Assembly (NCBI GenBank): GCA_028753945.1
Contig: JAPNXP010000014.1
Span: forward strand, 496,001-560,000
Direction: 5' to 3'
Length of the DNA stretch: 64,000 nt
Source: Hexactinellida sp. DTS-2022
Taxonomy: Eukaryota; Porifera; Hexactinellida
A program made the translations under genes and the position numbers. This document shows, piece after piece, positions 9,375-21,500 of this stretch (position 1 is its first letter; the number at the start of each line of letters is the position of its first letter). The notes under the pieces were generated by a model. It ran no database searches and was not told the origin of the DNA. It saw nothing but the letters and a program-made list of their open reading frames with translations.

Positions 9375-10538
9375 GTAATGTCATTGTCACTATAAAGGTG
9401 TTAAACCATTTCAGAAAGGTGTTTCGTACGGAAACGACCCTAGTGTGTTGGAAGTTTCCTTTTAGCTCACTTCATTTCAGAGATATTCTAGTTTCAGTAG
9501 AATATAATAGGTTTTGAGTCAGCATTTTTCTGTGCGTGTTGGGTGTTCTCCCAACGCCAACCAACACATTCGAAATATAAAATTCACAAAATAGTAAAAA
9601 AAGTTTGTTTCTACAGAAAATTAAACTAATTATGGCCATAACATAAAAATGAATGGTGACATTGATGAAATTGAGAATTTAATTCTACACCTTTTAGCAC
9701 TTCACAAATTTTCAATTTGGCCTTAGTTTCTGCCATAATTGGGATGCTAATCTTTTTTTGTTTCCTCTTTTATCAAAACACAGTTTATTCCACTTCTCAA
9801 GCACAAGTATTTGCCTAACAATTGCATATTTTATCACAAAAATACTAACAGTTAGATCATTTGAACACAGGCAAAATTATGCGCTCCTAGATTTAGTTTG
9901 AGCTCGCTCACACGCGCATAAATTACTCAATTGTTGCATTAAGTCTGTGGGAGTAATCTCGATTTTCGCAGGCCTAGAATTGCTTGCCAATAAATTAACG
10001 CGCTTGGATGAAACCTTGTTTCAAGCAGATTACTTAGTTATGACGTCATCAATTACGAAAATCATGATACAGTGGATGTCGGATATAATCACACCGGTTA
10101 TAAGCACATTAATTGCAGTTCCCGACGATGTGCTTATAACCTGCATCCGCTGTACAATTTGCAATTAACTAAGGCCTGACTTCCAACTTGTGACTCAAAT
10201 AAAATGCTAAATAAGAGTATTCTTTGCATTAAATCGTATAATTCTAATCATGAATCAAATTTGGAAAAACACAATATTTTGAAACTGTTGTTTGTGGCAA
10301 AAAAGGGAATATTTCATAAACTTGCAAAACACTACTTTGAACCGATAAACAATTCCAGACTATTCTATTGTATCATAGTAGACACAACTAACCAAGAAAA
10401 ATTCCCTAACTTTCCAGATATTACCATAGCAACCATTGACGTACTTTGATATTCTCAGGTTACACAAGTAGTATAAGGTAGATCTGTATTAAATTAATTA
10501 TATTATTTGAATAAACTCAATTCGTAACTGAACCTAAA

Positions 10539-11771
10539 ATGGCCACTAATATGCCTACAAATGTTATTTCCGATAAAATGGCACATTTCGACAATGTCGC
10601 CACTATCATCCACCAAACATTCGATCCCCTAATCGATCAGCTGATCGCGAGGAGGGACGCTCTCCTCCAGAGGGTCCGTGAGCTGCGAGAGGACCACAGG
10701 AACAAAGAGGCCACTCGTATCGCTGCCATAGAAGAACTGGAAAGGGTACAGCAACAAATGCAGGAAATGAGCATAAAGGTTAACCCAAACCTAGAGTTCC
10801 ATGAACAGGCCAAACAAGTCTACCAACAGGGCATTGAGAAACTGGGACCATCTGCCACATTCCTATGTCCCGTCTTAAGTTGTCAAAATACGGACACAAT
10901 CCGACAGCTGATATCCGAGCTAGGAGAGATAGTCCCGTGTGAGATACCGGACTATTCTCTCAAGCGAGAACCGGTATTAACACCTGGGAAGTTAGGAAGA
11001 GGTGCTAATGAGTTGATAGCCGCAGGAATAGCATTCGATGAATCCACTGAGCTAATGTACGTAGCAGATTGTTTGAACAATCGTGTGCAAATAGTGTCTT
11101 TAAAGGGAGAGTTTGTGACACAATTCAGGAATGATCAGCTCTGGGATCCATGGGGAATAGCTGTTAACAAAGAGTCAATATTCATAACCGACAAAGGGCA
11201 ACATGCATTGTTACAGTTCCGAAAGAAAGATCACAAACTCATCAACAGAACTGGAACTCAAGGCAACAAGGAAGGAGAGTTTAACGGTCCCTATGGACTC
11301 TGTATCGACACTAACGGAGATGTGTTAGTTGCAGATCACAACAACAGAGTGTGCGTATACTCTAAACTCCTGAAATTCAAATCCTGCATCGGAATAGGAC
11401 TGTTGGATAACCCAAGAGACGTTAAGCTGTCAGCTGATCGAATCGTGGTGCTAGACTGGAGTCCCAAATGTGTCCATTTCTTCTCTCGAGAAGGACACCC
11501 CCTCAGTTCCTGTGTCTCTAGAGGGACAGAGGACAGTTTGGACGCTATCCCTTCCTTCTTCTGTTTGGACTCAGCTGGAAATATTATCATTAGCTGCTAT
11601 GCGAGTAATGCCATCATAATATACACGGAATCGGGACAGCATATTCACACCTTGGGAAGGAAAGGGGAGGGAAGGGGAGAGTTTATTGGGCCCCTTGGAG
11701 TTTGTATCTCCAAATTAGGAATTATTTGTGTTGTATCTTATAATCCCAACTATCCTCTGCAATGTTTCTAA
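10539..11771 (+). CDS. Coiled-coil NHL-repeat protein, copy 2
   Basis: A 410-residue intronless protein, nearly identical to the protein at 4582 with scattered substitutions and one residue fewer (VADHNNRV for VADCYNNRV). It has the same architecture: N-terminal charged coiled coil (about residues 15-85), a Cys-containing linker (TFLCPVLSCQNTDT), then about six NHL blades. The leader sequence upstream is also conserved with copy 1, including a 503-bp block at 9947-10449, so promoter and 5' UTR were duplicated together. Differences cluster in blade loops, at positions that would be solvent-exposed in an NHL propeller, which is compatible with relaxed or diversifying selection. That last point is a visual impression, not a test. 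Confidence 0.85.
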   Translation: MATNMPTNVISDKMAHFDNVATIIHQTFDPLIDQLIARRDALLQRVRELREDHRNKEATRIAAIEELERVQQQMQEMSIKVNPNLEFHEQAKQVYQQGIEKLGPSATFLCPVLSCQNTDTIRQLISELGEIVPCEIPDYSLKREPVLTPGKLGRGANELIAAGIAFDESTELMYVADCLNNRVQIVSLKGEFVTQFRNDQLWDPWGIAVNKESIFITDKGQHALLQFRKKDHKLINRTGTQGNKEGEFNGPYGLCIDTNGDVLVADHNNRVCVYSKLLKFKSCIGIGLLDNPRDVKLSADRIVVLDWSPKCVHFFSREGHPLSSCVSRGTEDSLDAIPSFFCLDSAGNIIISCYASNAIIIYTESGQHIHTLGRKGEGRGEFIGPLGVCISKLGIICVVSYNPNYPLQCF

Positions 11772-13556
11772 TTTGTTATTTGTTGATTATATTAAAGGTG
11801 TGACTGAACATTTGTCAAATGAAACTATTTTTGTTTAAAATATCATATATATGGGACCATTCAAATTATGCGTAACGTTTCCAAGGGGCGAAGGGGGGTA
11901 GCCAAAACATGTTCTTAGTTACAGAAGTAGAATAATCTAATATATAATCAGTTTATTGTAAACTTATTTTAACTCTTTTCCCCTTGTTCATTTTCCTACT
12001 CCACGCTTCGTCATACAATCAAATATTTCACATGCTAAATTACTTTATATTTTCAGTTGTTTATGCTTAAAATATGTACGTTAATACATGTTCTAAGTAT
12101 TATATGAGAGAAAAATTCACATATTATGCAACTTTTCCATTAACTATGGCCTAAAATTCACTTCCACCTGTTGCATCTATAAAATGTTACAAAAATGTTT
12201 GCACAAAATCCTTAAAATTATATCACATAATACCTCAGTAAACTGAAGACGAAACCTTGTGATCGTATAAAATTAATTCCTTTTAATTTCTGTACATTTT
12301 AGTATAATGGACCACTATAAAGGTAACTATATTCCATAGCATTTCTATAGTTGCAACTATCCAATTCCTATGTATACCTTTTGTCTCTGTGACTACGAAT
12401 GGGAGAGTTGTTGTTGTTGTTTGTTGTTTGTATTCAAAAGTTACTTTAAATAGTTAATGTTAAGGCATCTACTTGCACGTTTTTTATTAATTTAATATGT
12501 AAATTCGTATCATCGTATGATCTACAAGATGGAAAATACCAACCATACTTATACTTAACTTAATCGTGTGGGTTTTCCTCATTTCCATTTTCCTTATTTT
12601 GAGGTTTTATATTTGGGAATTGCGAAATCCGCGATTATTTATTCACTAAAAGATGATTCGAACGAACAAACTTCCAGCATGACTGAAAGCAATTTGTATA
12701 CGCCACACAGTTTTAAGATGATATGTTTAATTAATTAAGAGAGCGACATGCGTTTGAATTAATATTCAACTTTATACGGTTAAGTTTAGAGATATTAAAG
12801 CTAGTTGTGGTCTCGATAAGTATTTATATTTGAAATTCGAAGTGTGTCATATTATACTAATGACATTATACGGGGAATTGACATGGAATTCCCCATACAC
12901 TTTTATTTCATGTTACTTAATCCTATCAGTTAATTACATCGAAGGTAAGGGTATCACTAGAATTTTCGAAAGAACAACAATAACAAGTTTAACACAAACA
13001 GACAGTGGACATGAGAAGGATACATTCCTTGGTGACATATATGTGTTTTAGCGTTTGTGCTAATGTTCTCATATTCGCGGGTTTTATCAAGATATCGACA
13101 GTTTGGGAAAAAATCTTCTCACGCTATTATGATCCAACATACTTCACGTCCTGCGCGAAAAGTAGACATTAAGAAATACTTTATAAAACAGATTGTGACT
13201 CTGTTATAGAAGATGCAGCTTTAGCCCATAACACTTCTAAATTACATAAGTGTATTGACACATGTAGTGATGCTGATTCTAAACTGAGACTACCATTATT
13301 TAAAAAATTATTATTTAAAACAGACCAGTTTAATTGTCCAGAGTACAACAACAACAAATATTTATATGAAAATTAGAAAATCCAAATACGAATCAGCTTA
13401 TGTATCCAGTTTTTATCTCAAATACACATTATATATTTTTTAAATATAATGTTCAGGCAACATTAGTAACCCCGAAACACCAGAAATGGTTAAACATCTT
13501 TATAGTAATGATGACATCATTATGGCAGATTATAACTTATATTCATTTAAGAAAAA

Positions 13557-13678
13557 AAAATCTAAAATTACAGCTGTGACTACAGCATGTTCTTTTGGAG
13601 GCACTTTAAGTCAACCAATCACCAAAATAGTGCCTCCAAAGGAATATGCTGTCGGCACAGCTGTAATTTTAGATTTTT
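13557..13678. repeat. Palindromic MITE type L
   Basis: The same element as 7999-8117 in the matching position of unit B, with arms AAATCTAAAATTACAGCTGT and its complement. Confidence 0.8.
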
Positions 13679-13851
13679 CCTGAAATAAATTTATTGATTG
13701 GGCAACATAAGAAACCAAGTTTAAGTTTGTGTGATTAGGTTCCATATTAACTACACCAACTGGAGGTTCTAACATGTACAAATCAGTCATTTAGTGGCAC
13801 AGTTTAAATAGTTCAAAATATTGTATTTAGACCCATATTCTGTAACAATAC

Positions 13852-13965
13852 CATAGGCGTAGCACGCGGTCCGACTGGTCCGGCCCAGTTTTCATTTATT
13901 CTACTATATTATATAGGAGGGTCCGGTTTTGGCCGGATAGTTTTCAGAGCTGTGCGACGCTCGTG
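13852..13965. mobile_element. Short inverted-repeat element present only in unit B
   Basis: A 114-bp insertion that is GC-richer than its surroundings, beginning CATAGGCGTAGCACGCGG and ending GTGCGACGCTCGTG. It is flanked by the direct repeat AATAC (13847-13851 and 13966-13970). Unit A reads straight through at about 8300. The ends are imperfect inverted repeats. The superfamily is not determined. Confidence 0.7.
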
Positions 13966-14231
13966 AATACAAATACTGTATTTACTCGACTATTAGCCCA
14001 CTCTCGTATCATTGCCTCACCCGAGTTATTGCCCCTATCCCTAAGGGGTAAATTAATCGATAATTAAATGTTCAATATACAGTATACTCCGCTTAAAACT
14101 TCCACAGTATTAATAGGACGGAATTACAGTTTGACTCAAAATATTTGCGATTAGTTTCATTTGACTCTTATTCCTACTGCGACATTTAATTAATAGAACC
14201 AATCAATAAACAAATAATGAAAACAAACAAA

Positions 14232-15469
14232 CTAGAAACATTGCAGAGGATAGTTGGGATTATCGGACACAACACAAATAATTCCTAATTTGGAAATACA
14301 AACTCCACGGGGCCAAACAAACTCTCCCCTTCCCTCCCCTTCCCTTCCGAAGGTGTGAATATGCTGTCCAGATTCCGTATATATCATGATGGCATTACTC
14401 GCATAGCAGCTAATGATAATATTACCAGCTGAGTCCAAACAGAAGAAGGAAGGGATATCGACCAAACTGTCCTCTGTCCCTAGAGAGACATAGGAACTGA
14501 GGGGGTGTCCTTCTCGAGAGAAGAAATGGACACATTTGGGACTCAAGTCTAGCACCACGATTCGATCAGCTGACAGCTTAACGTCTCTAGGGCCATACAG
14601 CTGTCCTATTCCGATGCAGGACTTGAATTTCAGGAGTTTCGAGTATACGCACACTCTGTTGTTGCCGCTATCTGCAACTAACACATCTCCGTTAGTGTCG
14701 ATACAGAGTCCCTCGGGCCAGTTAAACTCTCCTTCCTTGTAGCCTTCAGTTCCAGTTCTGTTGATGAGTTTGGAATCTTTCTTTCGGAACTGTAACAATG
14801 CATGGTACCATATGTCGGTTACGAATATGGACTCTTTGTTAACAGCTATTCCCCATGGACACTCTAGCTTATCATTCCGAAATTGTGCCACAAACTCTCC
14901 CTTTAAAGACACTATTTGCGTACACGACTGTTCCCATAATCTGCTACGTACATTAGCTCAGTGGATTCATCGAATGCTATTCCTGTGGCTATCAACTCAT
15001 TAGCACCTGCACCATACTTCCCAGCTGTTAATACCGGTTCTCGCTTGAGAGAATAGTCCGGTATCTCACACGGGACTATCTCTCCTAGCTCGGATATCAG
15101 CTGTCGGATTGTGTCCGTATTTTGACAACTTAAGACGGGACATAGGAATGTGGCAGATGGTCCCAGTTTCTCAATGCCCTGTTGGTAGGCTTGTGTGGCC
15201 TGTTCATGGAACTCTAGGTTTGGGTTTACCTTTATGCTCATTTCGTGCATTTGTTGCTGTACCCTTTCGAGTTCTTCTATGGCAGCGATACGAGTGGCCT
15301 CTTTGTTCCTGTGGTCCTCTCGCAGCTCACGGACCCTCTGGAGGAGAGCGTTCCTCCTCGCGATCAGCTGATCGATTAGGGGATCGAATGTTTGGTAGAT
15401 GATTGTGGCGACATTGTCGAATTGTGACATTTTATCGAAAGTTACGTTTGTAGGCATATTAGTGGCCAT
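14232..15469 (-). pseudogene. Coiled-coil NHL-repeat protein, copy 3, frameshifted
   Basis: Minus-strand paralogue of the 4582 and 10539 genes with the same start context. The reading frame runs from 15469 to 14912 (coiled coil and first blade) and resumes in another frame to 14232. Compared with copies 1 and 2, two extra bases near 14921 turn CGTGTGCAAATAGTG into CGTGTACGCAAATAGTG, putting a TAG a few codons on. The downstream blades are otherwise open and well conserved, so the lesion looks recent or could be an assembly error. Without it the protein would have the family's usual length of about 410 residues. Confidence 0.82.
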
Positions 15470-15645
15470 TTTAGTTTCAGTTACGAATTGAGTTTATTCA
15501 AATAATATAATTAATCTAATACAATCTACCTTATACTTGTGTAACTTGAGAATACCAATGTACGTCAATGGTTGCTATGGTGATACCTGGAAAGTTAGGG
15601 AATTTTTCTTGGTTAGTTGTGTCACAATTAGAATAATTTTTCTTT

Positions 15646-15985
15646 GTTTAATTTAATACTGACTCTTTCTTATAATTGTGTAATTGTGTAACTATAGAAT
15701 ATCAAAGCACGTCTACGTTTGTGGTATTAATTAACTAGAAAATAATGGAATTTTATTTGTTTAATTTAATACTGACTCTTTCTTATAATTGTGTAATTGT
15801 GTAACTATAGAATATCAAAGCACGTCTACGTTTGTGGTATTAATTAACTAGAAAATAATGGAATTTTATTTGTTTAATTTAATACTGACTCTTTCTTATA
15901 ATTGTGTAATTGTGTAACTATAGAATATCAAAGCACGTCTACGTTGTGGTATTAATTAACTAGAAAATAATGGAATTTTATTTGT
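15646..15985. repeat. Three tandem copies of a 113-bp unit
   Basis: The phrase GTTTAATTTAATACTGACTC restarts at 15646, 15759 and 15872 with nearly identical bodies. The motif GTTTAATATG at 15984 closes the array. It lies upstream of NHL copy 3. Nothing else is recognised between 15986 and 16555. Confidence 0.85.
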
Positions 15986-16716
15986 TTAATATGATTATTT
16001 GCAGAACCTACTCAGCCATAAGATCATTTTGAATTTCTATTCACCTGTCTACCCATTTTGTAAACAACAACAACAATAAATATTATTATTATGACTTATG
16101 AAAGTCCAATTTCCAAATCAGCATCTCAATTTACCTATTATAATTGTTCCCCTTATCTAATTTCCGAAATTTAAGATCATTTAATTAACCAAATGTTTTG
16201 AATACTCTGGAATCTTATATTAGTATTGTTAATTGTTTCAGCTTGTATCAAAGGTTGGTCAAACAGAATATTCAACTTTTGATTGCAACCGTGGTATAAA
16301 TTAAATTACCCATAATAAATAAGTTCTAATTTTGAATGGATGTGAAGTTAGCAGCAAGTCCAGCAGCAAAAAGTGAGCATATGATTCGAAATTTACTGCA
16401 TACTGCTTACAAATAACTATTCGTACCTACAGTACGAATGGTTATAAACTCCTATAAACTATACTAGTTTATCCTAAGCTAGTTAACGTTAGTTAGTTAG
16501 TTAGTTAGTTAGTTATCTAACTAATCTCGGAAACACAAGTTAATAGTGTATTCGCGTATATGTTATGGGAGATGTTGTCGAATCGCCAACATCTCCCGCG
16601 GGAGATGTTGGCGATTTACCATTATGGCTTCAGTTGTTTATAATTATGGTTTCTATTATTATAATATATATTATTAGTTAGCAAACTTATAATTTAGTTA
16701 TCTAATTTCTCATATA

Positions 16717-16900
16717 CAGTAGAACCTCGTTAATACGAACACCAACGGACGGTAAAAATCTGTTCGCTTTATCCGGAGTTCGTATTAACTGGAGTAATAC
16801 CCATTCAATAGCCATTGTAGGGACCTGAATTTGTGGATCTGTTTGTTCGTCTTATCCGGAAATTCTTATTAAATGTGTTCGTACTAACGAGGTTATACTG
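16717..16900. repeat. TA-MITE type A (GTTAGTACGAAC family), nested
   Basis: CAGTAGAACCTCGTTAATAC to ACGAGGTTATACTG, 184 bp, inserted in the left arm of the 16556-18538 element. The right arm keeps the empty site (CTCATATACGTAG in complement), which shows that TA was duplicated on insertion. That is direct support for a Tc1/mariner-pogo type mechanism for these MITEs. Confidence 0.9.
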
Positions 16901-17479
16901 TACGTAGTAATTAACCTGCAAAATACAAAGGTTTATCTTCAATATCTTGTATATTTATACTCAATAAATTTTTTGTCCGGAATTGATTGAGGAACTGGTA
17001 AGAGCTACAGACTTTGCATGGGTGTCGGAAATACCCATCTATAAACAACTTAGAATATCTAAGAGAAGTATCAACGACTTTGTACATTTGTTTGTTTGTT
17101 TTGTTTTGACATATTTGTTCCGGCTGCAAATTGATTCCGGTCATAAATTGTTCGTTTAACAAATTAGTCCAGAACTATTTAGAGTATATATCAATTCTAT
17201 GGCATGGCATGGGTTTGTCTATTGCATAGCAAATTCGTTCCGGTTTAATTTATACCAGTAATCACACTTAGACGGTTTCTGTATGCAACACATAAGTGGC
17301 ACTTTTGTAATTACCACCCAAATTTACAATTTTCCAGATACAACTATGTACCATCATAATCACATTTGAAAAACTTTGCTTAGGTTCAGTATTAATAAAA
17401 TCATGTACTCTCGGCCTCTGGGAAGCATAAATATCAAGTTTGAAACCGCTCGAACCAATATCAGTATTCATGAATAGTT

Positions 17480-17800
17480 GCCCTACCGAATACGAATACT
17501 GATATTCGGTTGAGTAACCGAATACTGATAAAGATAATATTCGGTTCCTTCAACTGAATACGAATACTGATGATGTTCGCTTCTTTAAACCTAGTACTAA
17601 TACTGATAATATTTGGTGCCCTAACCGAATATACGAATACTTATAATATTCGGCTGCAATAACCGAATATGAATACTGATGATATTCGGTCGGGCAACCG
17701 AATACTAATAATGATATCAGGGTTGGCAACCAAATATCAACTATTCGGCAAATAATATTCGGTTGAACCAAATATATCAGTATTCGGTTGCAACCTTGAT
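17480..17800. repeat. Minisatellite based on ATTCGGTT...AACCGAATAC
   Basis: Imperfect 35-55-bp units alternate ATATTCGGTT and AACCGAATACGAATACTGAT, so each unit is itself a small hairpin. It lies in the core of the 16556-18538 element. Confidence 0.65.
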
Positions 17801-18094
17801 AAATACGTATTATCTGTGTGTACGTACTAACTGAATTAACCTTAGAAATAGGGTTTATAGTTTCGGGATTTCGGATTAAGATGCTATCTAATCTCGGGAT
17901 TATTAATACAAGGTATGTATGATATTTTACTGGATTAATATTAAACAAGTCGTCTTTATTATACCAGCTTAGTTCTTAAACAGTCAGTATGAAAACGAAT
18001 TTCGCATTTACAATTTATAATAGGAATATGGTGAACTCTAGTAGAGATGCACCGGATCCACTTTTTTGAGATCCGGTCGGATCTGGTATATCCT

Positions 18095-18243
18095 TAAACT
18101 ATTGTTATAACGAAGTGCTTGGGATCTGTAAATTCCTTCGTTATATCCGGATAATAATTAATGCATTTAGGCGGGAGAAAATCTCCAATTCGTTGAAAGC
18201 AGTTATTTCGGTATATCCGACTTCGTTACAACGGGAGTTCACT
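18095..18243. repeat. TA-MITE type D (GTTATAACGAAG family)
   Basis: It contains TTGTTATAACGAAGTGCTTG at the left and ACGGGAGTTCACTG followed by TA at the right. The left terminus is degraded. Confidence 0.65.
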
Positions 18244-18593
18244 GTATTTATTGTTATCATTGACACAAAACAAAAAATTTATTGAGTATAAATATACAAG
18301 ATATTGAAGATAAACCTTTGTATTTTGCAGGTTAATTACTACGTATATGAGAAATTAGATAACTAAATTATAAGTTTGCTAACTAATAATATATATTATA
18401 ATAATAGAAACCATAATTATAAACAACTGAAGCCATAATGGTAAATCGCCAACATCTCCCGCGGGAGATGTTGGCGATTCGACAACATCTCCCGATTGAC
18501 AACATCTCCCGATTGACAACATCTCCCATAACATATACACCAAATTCGTACTTAACTACACATTTATATCCTGTCCCTGTACATAGGCCTATA

Positions 18594-21500
18594 ATGTCCC
18601 TAAACGTCCCCGGGCCCCGATTGGCTAATCCCAGCCTCCACAACCTACAGCTACGCGGCTCCATGTCCCGTCTCGTTTCTTCCAGCAAATCTCTTCTCGC
18701 CACTCAGCCCTCCTTCATAAGTGGCGCTCAATCCTTGTACCAAACCGACCACTTGACACCTCTCGAGGCGTGTCTAGCCGCGACACTTTTCTCAGAATGC
18801 ATACACCAGATTGCGCTTCTGCTAAACATTCTTCCGCGGCCCTCCGGTATCGATGGAAAGTCCCATTCGGTCCAGCCATTAGTGGATAAGGTGTTGGGAC
18901 CCCAGTTAGCTGAGATTATGAGTGTGCAGGATAAACTGGATTCTGAGTACGACAAGCTGCTGGAAGCGAGGGATAGAGATGCCATTGGAAACTGGTTAGT
19001 TATACGTAGTACTGTGGAACCTCGTAGTAATAGTATATGGTAGTAAGAACACTATTGAGTACTGTCACTGGAAAATTGGTCCCCAAAAATAGTGGAAAAT
19101 ATTGGAAGATTCTATAGTTTTTTTTCATAAAATTTTCAGAATTTTCAAATATTTCAAAATTTCACAACAAAATTTCACAAATCTTTCACCAACCTTTCTA
19201 TAAAGTATATCATATTATGGCTATTGAATTTTAGACGGTTGTTGTATTAGACAGGTTCTACTGGCTGTAACTATAAGGTGTAATCCTACATTCCTATTTT
19301 GACCGTATTATTAGCAGTTATTATGACATTCGATAGAACCACACTTTTTTTCACAAAATTTTCACAATTTTTTTCACAAATTTTTTACAAATTTCAAGCA
19401 CTTTGTTATAACCAGAGTCTACTGTATTTCTATAACCTATAACCTGTATCCCTGTATCCCTCCAGCCCCCAGAAGACAGCCCTGCAGGGTATATTCTCCC
19501 AGCTGGGCTCCCGGAGGTCCTACCCGGACCAGAGTCTCAGTCTAACAGCTGTTCACACAGCTGAGAACCAAGCTAAGCTAATCCAGGAATGCCAGTTCCT
19601 CCTAGACACCATGGAGACGCTTGAACTGGAGCTGAGCTCAGACGGACACTACGCTAGTCTCATTGCCTCTGTTAGACGGGCCGGCGAGGAGAAGGGGAGG
19701 ATTAGGGACGTGGTGCAAAAAGGTAAATAAGTTGTTATCAATTATACACTATATGCCCCCCAAAAAAAGTTAGCTAGTTAGCTAGTTAGCTAGTTAGTTA
19801 TATAGTTAGCTAGTTATCTAGCTAGTTAGTTAGCTAGTTATCTAGCTAGTTAGTTAGCTAGTTATCTAGCTAGGTTGTTAGCTAGTTTGATAGCTAGTTA
19901 GTTAGTTATCTAGCTAGCTAGATAACTATATACTCAGCTAGCTAACTAACTATTCCCCCCAGAGCAAGACTGCCGCATGGAGGTGCGCAAGCTGCAGGAT
20001 ACGCTGCTGACTATAAGGAGACAGCACGAAGAGGAGGCCTGTCTCTGTCGAGAGGGAATAGCGCACTGCAAGGATCAGATCCAGGAGATAAAGCAGCTCT
20101 CCTCGCGAGACATTAAGTACATCAAGAAGTCCTGTCAGCTGGAGACAGCCATGCACAGTAAAGCGGCCAAGTTCGAGGTAAACAACAACAAATACAGATT
20201 TCTATAGGTCCCCTTACTTGTATAATAGACTCTCGTTAATACGGACACGGATAAGGCGAAATATCGGTTAATGTAAATTCGGTTAATACGAACATTATTT
20301 AAGTCCTCTTCAAAGCCTTTTAATACAAAATATATTGGTTAATACGAATCCCGGATAAGGCGAAAACATTTTGACGGTCCCCTGGTGTTCCTACTAACGA
20401 GGTTCTACCTTATAACATTATAACAAATATGACAAACGTGCCTGAATATGACATTATAAAAGGTGTTGGCTGATAATTAAGTAACTCGCTATTTAAGTTA
20501 CCCCTTCGTTGCCCTTGGGTGAAAAGTATAAATAGAAAAATCCCATTTTCAAATCTTTTTTCCATCAATTGTTTTTCAATTTCAATTTCAATTGAATTAA
20601 CTTTCAGTTTGACTTTCGCATTCCGGGGCAACGATTAACTAATGTATAATACCCTACCCAGTATAGCATTCCTATTGCCCTCCCCTGTCGCTAGGAAGAG
20701 ATACTCGGCTCTACAGTGGAGAAGCGACAGGACGATTCTTGTAACGAAGAGAGAGTTAACCGAGACATAGAGAGGTTCCTAAAGGGGTCCACGGACGGAC
20801 TACAGGATAAACTGGAATATTGGATGAATAAGTTTGAGACAGACAGTGAGGAGAAATCTAATGAACTGAGAGATGTAGAGGATAAGTTAGTTATCCAATG
20901 ATGTTATATTATTTAGTTTAACTACTTACATAGGGTTTGTATTAAGGGAAAGTTAGTTTATTCAAAATGTTAAATTATAATAAGTTAGTTATTTCGTCCT
21001 ACGATTTAATACAGTAGAACCTCGTTAGTACGTTAGTTATTCAATAATATAAATTAATCCCAAGTTAGTAATACAGTAGAACCTGCATATAATCCGACCC
21101 TCTATAATCCGGAATTCAGAAGAACCGACACTTTTCCTTAGTAAAATGAGCGTCGGACTATGCATTAGAGCTTGCATAATCCAACAATTTGGCAATCCGA
21201 CATTTTCCCTATCCCATTGAGCATGGGATTAGACAGGTTCTACTGTACAGTAGACTCTCGTTAATAAGAACACGGATAAGGAAAATATCGGTTAAGGAGT
21301 ACAAGGTTTAATTCCCCTAGCCATACAAATGCATGCAAGTGACCCCAGTTAATACGAATTCCGGATAATACAAACATATTTCGACGATCCCCTGGTGTTC
21401 CTATTAACGAGAGTACTGTATATGGATTTGATAGTTCTATTAAACCATGGTCTAAATAACCATTGGATTTTATAAGCCCGTTATGAATTTGAGTGTAAGT

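Larger units (their letters stand above)
8830..15540. repeat. NHL tandem duplication, unit B
   Basis: The second unit of the duplication described for 2640-8820. It contains an intact plus-strand NHL gene and a full-length but frameshifted minus-strand NHL gene facing it tail to tail. Spacer sequence between 11772 and 14231 matches unit A's spacer with small indels and lacks A's MITEs. It has its own 114-bp insertion at 13852-13965. Confidence 0.82.
16556..18538. mobile_element. Non-autonomous DNA element with long inverted repeats
   Basis: The outer arms begin GTATATGTTATGGGAGATGT. They run inward through GCCAACATCTCCCGCGGGAG and the TTACCATTATGGCTTCAG block on both sides (16556-16715 against 18330-18538), then continue in 16901-16975 against 18270-18345. 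The right arm has extra 18-bp tandem copies of GACAACATCTCCCGATT. The core has short minus-strand open frames (17162-16911, 17471-17268) with no recognised domain, a minisatellite, and type A and D MITEs. The right end stops 56 bp before the IQCG start codon. Confidence 0.7.
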
